NCBI GenBank assembly: GCA_947463105.1 | Contig: CANHSD010000172.1 | Coordinates: 1-5,899, forward strand | Source: Chitinophagaceae bacterium | Lineage (GTDB): Bacteria; Bacteroidota; Bacteroidia; Chitinophagales; Chitinophagaceae | Length of the DNA: 5,899 nt | Direction of reading: 5' to 3' | In this document: piece after piece, positions 1 through 3,998 of the stretch | Position numbering within the stretch: position 1 is the first letter of the stretch | Layout: each line of letters begins with the position of its first letter | Made by a program: the position numbers and the translations under genes | Notes under the pieces: generated by a model | What the model was told of the DNA's origin: nothing | The model's input: only the letters and a program-made list of their open reading frames with translations | Database searches by the model: none

Positions 1-271
1 AAGATTGATCGTCAACAATCATACCCTCAAAACTGCTGTTGTTGTCAGCGATGACTTCCGCCAGCTGATAGGTGACTGGAGTGGTCGCTCCTTGAAATGG
101 TGTCAACTCAATTTCTATCAGTGGAATAATCCAAGAAATAAGAAAAACAGCCAACAGATAGAACCTGTTGTAATAATGAAATTGCCTGTCCTTTAAAACG
201 GCGAGATAATACCCATAAAGCAGCGCACTGCACAATGCAACTTTCAGCATGTAAAAGACAAGTATCTGCAT
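1..271 (-). CDS. BlaR1/MecR1-like M56 membrane peptidase, copy A (N-terminal 90 codons only)
   Basis: This is the beginning of a membrane antirepressor peptidase; the reading frame is open to the window edge, so only 90 codons are visible. It starts at the ATG at 271-269, five bases after the stop of the BlaI-type gene, the usual repressor-protease order. Residues 1-26 and about 38-55 are hydrophobic and look like the first two transmembrane helices, separated by a short loop with FHYYNRFYL. That loop and its flanks align without gaps to the N-terminus of the complete peptidase at 3999-5858 (about 26 of 56 residues identical by eye, same start), which supports both start and family. Known for the family: BlaR1-type proteins sense an envelope signal, and their zinc protease activity leads to loss of the partner repressor. 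The HExxH motif would lie beyond the edge, so catalytic competence cannot be judged. No Shine-Dalgarno is obvious; translation is probably coupled to the repressor gene. Confidence 0.87.
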   Translation of the reverse strand, partial: MQILVFYMLKVALCSALLYGYYLAVLKDRQFHYYNRFYLLAVFLISWIIPLIEIELTPFQGATTPVTYQLAEVIADNNSSFEGMIVDDQS

Positions 272-276
272 GTTGA

Positions 277-639
277 TTAGTTTTTCTTTTTCATTTCTTT
301 GAGCAACAGTTCCAAATCTGAAACCTTGAGATCCTTTTGGTCAACCATAAAGGAAACAACATCAGCGAAGGACCCTTCAAAATAACCATCCACGATATTC
401 CTGATGGTCGAACCGGAATAGTCCTCTTTGCTCACTTTGGCAGAATAACAATGAACCCTGCCATGTACTTCATGATTTACATAACCCTTGTCCATCAAAA
501 TCTTGATGACAGTAGAAACAGTATTGCTGTGCGGCTTGGGCTCCGGCATTGCATCCACAATGTCTTTCAAGTATCCCTTGTCCAACCTCCATAGCACCTG
601 CATGACCTGCTCTTCGGCTTTTGTCAATGATTTGTTCAT
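277..639 (-). CDS. BlaI/MecI/CopY-family transcriptional repressor, copy A
   Basis: A 120-residue DNA-binding repressor with the usual BlaI length and layout. The N-terminal winged helix runs from LTKAEEQVMQVLW through a recognition-helix region with SNTVSTVIKILMDKGYV to a wing with GRVHCYSA. The C-terminal helical part, ending ELLLKEMKKKN or similar, is the dimerisation region that BlaR1-type signalling inactivates in characterised relatives. I chose the ATG at 639-637. An in-frame TTG at 645-643 would add two residues but lies partly inside an operator half-site, and no ribosome binding site favours it. The gene lies five bases upstream of the BlaR1-type gene, forming a two-gene operon. Autoregulation is likely because three matching dyads surround its promoter. 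No beta-lactamase gene is in the window, so the regulon is unknown; in Bacteroidota such pairs often serve general envelope functions. Family assignment is firm and target is inference. Confidence 0.93.
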   Translation of the reverse strand: MNKSLTKAEEQVMQVLWRLDKGYLKDIVDAMPEPKPHSNTVSTVIKILMDKGYVNHEVHGRVHCYSAKVSKEDYSGSTIRNIVDGYFEGSFADVVSFMVDQKDLKVSDLELLLKEMKKKN

Positions 640-643
640 ATTC

Positions 644-659
644 AACTATCTTTTTAGTT
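644..659. promoter_or_regulatory. Probable BlaI operator O1 (AACTA-N6-TAGTT)
   Basis: A perfect 5-bp inverted repeat with a 6-bp T-rich spacer, ending four bases before the blaI-like start codon. It lies downstream of the promoter -7 element, where a bound repressor would block initiation or early elongation. Confidence 0.6.
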
Positions 660-662
660 ACA

Positions 663-693
663 CAAACATATAACTACATTTTTAGTTTAACAA
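663..693 (-). promoter_or_regulatory. Bacteroidota-type promoter of the blaI-blaR1 copy A operon
   Basis: Read on the minus strand, TTG at 693-691 is followed after 20 bp by TATGTTTG at 670-663. This matches the known Bacteroidota primary-sigma consensus (TTG near -33, TAnnTTTG near -7, spacing about 19-21). Initiation would fall roughly at 655-660, giving a leader of about 20 nucleotides before the ATG at 639. The elements interleave with the three dyads, as expected for a BlaI-repressed promoter. Confidence 0.65.
672..687. promoter_or_regulatory. Probable BlaI operator O2 (AACTA-N6-TAGTT)
   Basis: The second copy of the dyad, with the same arms and spacer length. It sits between the -33 and -7 elements of the repressor-gene promoter, so occupancy would exclude RNA polymerase directly. 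Its centre is 28 bp from that of O1. Confidence 0.62.
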
Positions 694-708
694 CTATTTT
701 TTTAGTTG
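691..708. promoter_or_regulatory. Probable BlaI operator O3 (CAACTA-N6-TAGTTG)
   Basis: The longest of the three dyads, with 6-bp arms and an all-T spacer. It covers the -33 TTG of the minus-strand promoter and is the copy nearest the divergent sigma gene. Its centre is 20 bp from that of O2, about two helical turns, which would suit cooperative binding on one DNA face. Confidence 0.62.
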
Positions 709-745
709 AATAATTTAGAACACCGGTGCAACAGTTTATGACATT

Positions 746-760
746 CCTTTGTCAAAGAGG
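746..760 (+). promoter_or_regulatory. Ribosome binding site of the sigma gene inside a small inverted repeat
   Basis: The purine-rich AAAGAGG (754-760), 11 bases before the ATG, is the only recognisable Shine-Dalgarno near this start. It overlaps the dyad CTTTG-T-CAAAG (747-757). In RNA this could form a weak short stem with a GUC loop that partly covers the ribosome site. Whether that matters in vivo is inference. Confidence 0.4.
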
Positions 761-771
761 TAATCAGCAGC

Positions 772-1338
772 ATGAGTGACCAAAAAGAATTGATTGCAAA
801 GGTTTTGCAGGGAGATGCAAAAGCCCAAAAAGAGCTGTATGACGCACATGCAGGGATCATGTTGGCGGTATGCTATCGTTACAGTAAATCCCTGGCTGAT
901 GCAGAAGACATGCTCCAGGAGGGTTTTGTCAAGGTATTCAGAAACCTGAAACAATACAAAGGGATTGGTGATCTGGGGGGGTGGATCAGGCGAATAATGG
1001 TGAACACCATCATCAATGAAATCAAAAAATCAAAAATCCCGCTAACCCAGCTTGATTCAACTGCGGAAAATGAAATACCAACACCAGCAGATGATGTTGA
1101 AATTCTGTTGACAGCAAAAGAAATTGCTGAGTTGATTAAAAAGCTCCCCGTTGGCTATGGTATCGTATTCAACCTGCATGCCATCGAAGGATATTCGCAT
1201 AAAGAAATTGCAGCGATGCTCAATATAAAAACCGTCAGTGTGCGATCCCAATACCAAAGAGCAAGAACACAATTGATCAAATGGATCGAAAAAGAAAAAA
1301 CATCCCTGGCCCAAAAACATGTTGAAAATGGAAAATAA
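772..1338 (+). CDS. ECF-type RNA polymerase sigma-70 factor
   Basis: A 188-residue alternative sigma factor that would direct RNA polymerase to a stress- or envelope-response regulon. It has only regions 2 and 4, as in ECF factors. Region 2 spans about residues 22-86, with DAEDMLQEGFVKVFRNL (43-59, core-binding and region 2.2) and LGGWIRRIMVNTIINEIKK (68-86, -10 recognition). A linker rich in acidic residues and prolines (about 92-112) follows. Region 4 is at 120-172, with LPVGYGIVFNLHAIEGYSHK and a -35-recognising helix containing TVSVRSQYQRAR. The ATG has an AAAGAGG-like ribosome site at 754-760. The gene's last 20 bases overlap the first possible start of the next gene, so the anti-sigma candidate is translationally coupled. 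It diverges from blaI across a 132-bp gap. No convincing promoter was found for it; an ECF-dependent, self-recognised promoter is possible but cannot be read without the regulon. Confidence 0.95.
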   Translation: MSDQKELIAKVLQGDAKAQKELYDAHAGIMLAVCYRYSKSLADAEDMLQEGFVKVFRNLKQYKGIGDLGGWIRRIMVNTIINEIKKSKIPLTQLDSTAENEIPTPADDVEILLTAKEIAELIKKLPVGYGIVFNLHAIEGYSHKEIAAMLNIKTVSVRSQYQRARTQLIKWIEKEKTSLAQKHVENGK

Positions 1339-2473
1339 ACTATTTGAAAATTCTATTGAAAACAGGATGGAAGGATTTCAGATGAAACCATCAGAGGCTG
1401 TCTGGCAAAAAGTTGAAAAAAGAATCCAAAAAGAAAAAAAACGAAGAGCGCTGATTTGGTTTTGGATCATGGCTATGGCAATAGCGGGTGCAGGCATTCA
1501 ATTATTGAAAGATGCTGATAAAAACAGGCAAAATATTTCGGCTGCAATCTCAAATAATGTTTCAGGAAATAATAGTATTGACATTAAGGATGAAAACAGC
1601 AATGCGCTGCCAAACAGTGATAGCCAAATTGAAAATCATTCAACAAATGTTTCTCGATTGAAAGATGCATTCAAAACTCAGTATCATTTAAAAGACAAGT
1701 ACTATGCAATAAACGTCAACAATACCAAGGATATTAAGCACAATAATCCAGCATCTGACGAGGCGCAACAAAATTTCAGTATCGAAACAACGAAAGGATT
1801 CATCAACAAAGAAAAGATTGACCAGCATCCCATAGCAGTTGAAAAAAAGGGGAATGATACCATTGTCATCTTGCGCTGTGAAGACATTGGACAATCAAAA
1901 GCATCATCAACACAGACTGCAACGCTTGACAGACAACTTAACTTCAATGCGCACTTGGCTTTTCATGGAACAGGCGATTTGTCGGGCACTAACATGGAAT
2001 TCGGCATGGAAAAAAGATGGGGCAAACGCTATGGATTTTACAACAACCTGGGTGTAACAATTCATTCAGGACAGGAAGTCAGCACTGCGCCCAATGCATA
2101 TCCGTTGCTCGTTAATAGCATTTACAATGCGCTGCAGACAGTAACTTTCGGCATCCAGACCATCCCTACCATTTACCGCTATTCCAAACGGGGCGACCTG
2201 AAGATAGGAGCAGGATTGGTGGGCCGATACCAAATCAATTCTTCCAGCACCTATGGGGCTAGTCTGATCGGGGCAGGAAACAACCAATACAGTTACAGCA
2301 TCTATGGTACGGAACCCAATAGTTTTTCCATTGGTTACCGTATCACTGCTGATTTGCTGCTATATGAAACAAAGAAAAATAAACTGGGTTTTCAAATTTT
2401 CTTCCAGAACGATACCAGAGGAGATGTGATCACCGGATTGGGTTTTTCTTTTCAAACAAAATATAAAAAGTGA
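1319..2473 (+). CDS. Putative dual-membrane-spanning anti-sigma factor with C-terminal beta-barrel (Dma-like)
   Basis: The protein has up to 384 residues and three distinct parts. Residues 1-43 form a short, charged cytoplasmic segment with PSEAVWQKVEKRIQKEKKRR, a PS-x-x-VW pattern I associate with proteins encoded after Bacteroidota ECF sigma genes. Residues 44-63 are a single transmembrane helix; the basic run before it implies a cytoplasmic N-terminus. Residues 64-206 are a polar, N/S/D/K-rich linker, probably disordered in large part. Residues 207-384 contain alternating hydrophobic/polar strands with many Gly and aromatic residues, typical of a small outer-membrane beta-barrel. I infer that the N-terminus holds the sigma factor at the inner membrane while the barrel sits in the outer membrane. 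Two starts are possible (1319 and 1328), both overlapping the sigma gene. A third ATG at 1382 has a better ribosome site (GGAAGG) but would remove part of the N-terminal sigma-contact candidate. It is 3 bp from a gene encoding a related barrel. The barrel prediction is good; the anti-sigma role rests on context. Confidence 0.8.
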   Translation: MLKMENKLFENSIENRMEGFQMKPSEAVWQKVEKRIQKEKKRRALIWFWIMAMAIAGAGIQLLKDADKNRQNISAAISNNVSGNNSIDIKDENSNALPNSDSQIENHSTNVSRLKDAFKTQYHLKDKYYAINVNNTKDIKHNNPASDEAQQNFSIETTKGFINKEKIDQHPIAVEKKGNDTIVILRCEDIGQSKASSTQTATLDRQLNFNAHLAFHGTGDLSGTNMEFGMEKRWGKRYGFYNNLGVTIHSGQEVSTAPNAYPLLVNSIYNALQTVTFGIQTIPTIYRYSKRGDLKIGAGLVGRYQINSSSTYGASLIGAGNNQYSYSIYGTEPNSFSIGYRITADLLLYETKKNKLGFQIFFQNDTRGDVITGLGFSFQTKYKK

Positions 2474-2476
2474 TTC

Positions 2477-3181
2477 ATGAAATATAAAAATAAAAATTAC
2501 TTTATAGCTGTTTTCAAGGTCTACATTATGCTGCTTTTCATGCAGATCAGCATTCAGCTTGACGCGCAGGTATCCCGGAAAATAAAATTTCCAGAAAGAA
2601 TGTTGGGATTCCATGCAGGGTACTCACATCACCAAAGCCAATCTATTGGGGGATTCAATTTTGGCATCAACCACGAAATCAGCATCAATAAAAAAGTCAA
2701 TCTCCACAATGATTTTTCATTCACCATCCACACAGGAAAAGAGAACACACATGATGGGGCATTACCCAATCTTGCTACCCTCACGGCAACCAATCCCTAT
2801 TTCAGGAGCGCTCCGCTAAAATACGTTACCGCAGGTATTCAAACCTTCGCAGGTATTTCCATCAACATGATGAAAGGAAGAATCAAGATCGGAGCGGGGT
2901 CAATCCTTCGATACCAAACCACCTCAAAACCCGAGAATTATACCTTCAATGTTGTCGTGCAACAAATTACATCTGGACAGCTATACTCAACCAATTACCG
3001 GATCAATTCCATCAGGCCCCATAGATTCTCAGCAGGGGCCATGGCATTTGCAGAAATGCAACTATACAAGACAAAAAAGATCAACACCAGGGCGCATCTT
3101 GTGTATCAGTTGGATAGTCAGGGCGACAGGATCTTTTCTGCAGGAATCAAGCTACAGAAAACATACAAAAAAACATCCTGA
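2477..3181 (+). CDS. Secreted outer-membrane beta-barrel protein, paralogue of the upstream barrel domain
   Basis: A 234-residue exported protein. It has a basic start (MKYKNKN), a hydrophobic core at about 8-25 and a likely signal peptidase I site after LDA (30), leaving Q31 as the mature N-terminus, common in this phylum. The rest shows about eight amphipathic strands rich in Gly and aromatics, the size of a small OmpA/PorT-type barrel. It is homologous to the C-terminal barrel of the preceding protein: TIHTGKE pairs with TIHSGQE, VTAGIQT with VTFGIQT, and KIGAGSILRYQ with KIGAGLVGRYQ. The last 49 barrel residues align without gaps (about 19 identical by eye), up to a shared YKK. It lacks the transmembrane anchor and linker. 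It is probably co-translated with the upstream gene and may be a partner, competitor or sensor for it; no enzymatic motif is visible. The stop codon abuts the stop of the convergent XRE gene. Confidence 0.85.
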   Translation: MKYKNKNYFIAVFKVYIMLLFMQISIQLDAQVSRKIKFPERMLGFHAGYSHHQSQSIGGFNFGINHEISINKKVNLHNDFSFTIHTGKENTHDGALPNLATLTATNPYFRSAPLKYVTAGIQTFAGISINMMKGRIKIGAGSILRYQTTSKPENYTFNVVVQQITSGQLYSTNYRINSIRPHRFSAGAMAFAEMQLYKTKKINTRAHLVYQLDSQGDRIFSAGIKLQKTYKKTS

Positions 3182-3382
3182 TCAATCCTCCTCTTCCAAC
3201 CGAAAAATCTCCCCTACTTGCTTGCCGAACAAACGGGCCAGCTTCATTGCCAATATTGTGGAAGGAACGTATTTATTAGATTCAATGGCATGGATGGTCT
3301 GCCGGCTGACACCCAATTTCTGTGCCAGCTGTTCCTGTGTGAGATCGTGAATGGCCCGCTCCACTTTTATGCTATTTTTCAT
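3182..3382 (-). CDS. Small XRE-family helix-turn-helix regulator
   Basis: A 66-residue protein consisting almost only of a Cro/CI-type HTH domain. It has TQEQLAQKLG (15-24, helix 2), SRQTIHAIES (26-35, recognition helix), then NKYVPSTILAMKLARLF and a short acidic tail. The size and GVSRQTI...IE.NKY.PS pattern match the YozG/YgzD-like group of minimal regulators, which commonly partner a small membrane protein gene. The ATG at 3382-3380 lies inside the 3' end of the upstream membrane-protein gene (11-bp overlap, ATGAAAAATAG), so the two are translationally coupled. It has no ligand or dimerisation domain beyond the HTH; the effector, if any, is likely the membrane partner. Autoregulation through the TTACAT repeats upstream of the pair is possible. 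DNA binding is well supported; target and signal are unknown. Confidence 0.93.
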   Translation of the reverse strand: MKNSIKVERAIHDLTQEQLAQKLGVSRQTIHAIESNKYVPSTILAMKLARLFGKQVGEIFRLEEED

Positions 3383-3851
3383 CGGTGGAAATCATTTTGT
3401 TTTTCAAAAGAATAACGTTGAACCGGCCAATGAAAATGATCAACACCGTGAACATGTTGTAAATCATCACATGAAAAAAACCCATTCCATAAATGAAAAT
3501 GAAGGAGAGGAAAAGCAAAACATAGTTTACCCAAACAGCCCACATCAAAGAAGACAGACGGAGGTTGGCAACGTATTCATCTTCCTGCTTTTCTTTCGAA
3601 AAGCCAACCATCATGGCGCCCAGAATAAAAAAAACACCCACCAGGGTATTGGTGATGTCAGTGGAAATAATGCCAAAATGACTTTTATCCCCCAGGATTT
3701 CATCGTCATACAGTGCAAAGACCTTTGACTTGATCGTGAACTTGGATTCCAAACCACTCAACATGAGAAGAAAACCCAGTATTGCGGAGGGAACCAACAA
3801 AATCCAACCAACCAGCTTGAATCGATTGGGCAACAAAATCTGCTTCAACAT
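3372..3851 (-). CDS. Four-helix integral membrane protein paired with the XRE regulator
   Basis: A 159-residue inner-membrane protein of unknown function. Hydrophobic segments at about 13-32, 66-84, 101-121 and 124-148 suggest four transmembrane helices. A loop between helices 1 and 2 contains YDDEILGDKSHF, probably periplasmic, and a charged loop between helices 2 and 3 contains SKEKQEDEYVANLRLSS, probably cytoplasmic. That loop resembles a pattern I recall from hypothetical membrane proteins next to XRE genes in Bacteroidota, but I cannot name a family. It overlaps the XRE gene by 11 bp and both are co-transcribed from the 3852-3912 region. It may transmit a membrane signal to the regulator or be the main target of its control; this is inference. 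I see no enzyme motif. The ATG at 3851-3849 follows an A-rich region with no clear Shine-Dalgarno. Confidence 0.85.
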   Translation of the reverse strand: MLKQILLPNRFKLVGWILLVPSAILGFLLMLSGLESKFTIKSKVFALYDDEILGDKSHFGIISTDITNTLVGVFFILGAMMVGFSKEKQEDEYVANLRLSSLMWAVWVNYVLLFLSFIFIYGMGFFHVMIYNMFTVLIIFIGRFNVILLKNKMISTDEK

Positions 3852-3868
3852 AAAGTTTATTTTACTAA

Positions 3869-3909
3869 ATGTAATGTTTTCTTTACATATAGTATTTTAT
3901 ATTTTACAT
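3869..3909. promoter_or_regulatory. TTACAT/ATGTAA repeats upstream of the membrane protein-XRE operon
   Basis: Three copies of one hexamer lie in this short AT-rich leader: ATGTAA at 3869-3874, TTACAT at 3883-3888 and TTACAT at 3904-3909. The first two form an inverted repeat with an 8-bp spacer; the last two form a direct repeat spaced 21 bp, two helical turns. They lie between the terminator and the start codon, where the promoter must be. They are candidates for autoregulation by the XRE protein, but AT-rich chance repeats cannot be excluded. Confidence 0.35.
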
Positions 3910-3912
3910 TTT

Positions 3913-3941
3913 TAAAATAAAAAAAACGGCCCAAAGGCCGC
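3913..3941 (-). terminator. Intrinsic terminator of the copy B blaI-blaR1 operon
   Basis: Read on the minus strand, the stem CGGCC and GGCCG closes a TTTG loop (3940-3927). It is followed directly by a T-rich run of eight T, then ATTTTA, and an A-run precedes the stem. It lies about 60 bp after the peptidase stop and before the XRE-operon leader. The plus-strand tail is poor, and no plus-strand gene ends nearby. Confidence 0.85.
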
Positions 3942-3957
3942 TTTTAACCATAAAACC

Positions 3958-3996
3958 CATGATCTCTATGTCTGGAAAGACATTGAATCTATCATG
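3958..3996 (-). repeat. Nested inverted repeats in the 3' UTR of the peptidase gene
   Basis: The perfect dyad ATGTCT-GGAA-AGACAT (3968-3983) is enclosed by an outer pair CATGAT (3958-3963) and ATCATG (3991-3996). Together they give an interrupted stem of about 39 nucleotides starting three bases after the peptidase stop codon. In the minus-strand transcript the loop is UUCC. It has no U-tract of its own, so it may be an RNA-stabilising or processing structure, or a protein-binding dyad. Confidence 0.5.
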
Positions 3997-3998
3997 AA

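Noticed and set aside
1..639. Beta-lactam resistance operon
   Set aside because: BlaI and BlaR1 homologues alone do not indicate resistance. No beta-lactamase or penicillin-binding gene is present, and the complete copy B peptidase lacks a penicillin-sensor domain.
640..645. TTG start adding two residues to the BlaI-type repressor
   Set aside because: The TTG overlaps the end of operator O1, the extra residues are not needed for the winged-helix fold, and the ATG at 639 gives the normal family length.
711..718. TAATTTAG as the -7 element of a sigma-operon promoter
   Set aside because: It deviates from TAnnTTTG and has no TTG at proper spacing upstream. It is kept only as a hypothesis in the findings, not as a feature.
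2949..3350. 133-codon plus-strand open frame across the barrel and XRE genes
   Set aside because: It is an out-of-frame shadow of two well-supported genes and has no family signature.
3351..3728. 125-codon plus-strand open frame
   Set aside because: It is antisense to the four-helix membrane protein; the minus strand shows clear transmembrane periodicity and coupling to the XRE gene.
3182..3851. Toxin-antitoxin module (XRE antitoxin plus membrane toxin)
   Set aside because: The membrane protein has four helices and a structured loop pattern, is larger than typical single-helix toxins, and precedes the regulator. A regulatory pair fits better, though toxicity cannot be excluded from sequence.
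3927..3947. Plus-strand terminator from the CGGCC/GGCCG hairpin
   Set aside because: The plus-strand side has only CTTTTAA after the stem, and no plus-strand gene ends upstream of it nearby; the long T-run is on the minus strand.
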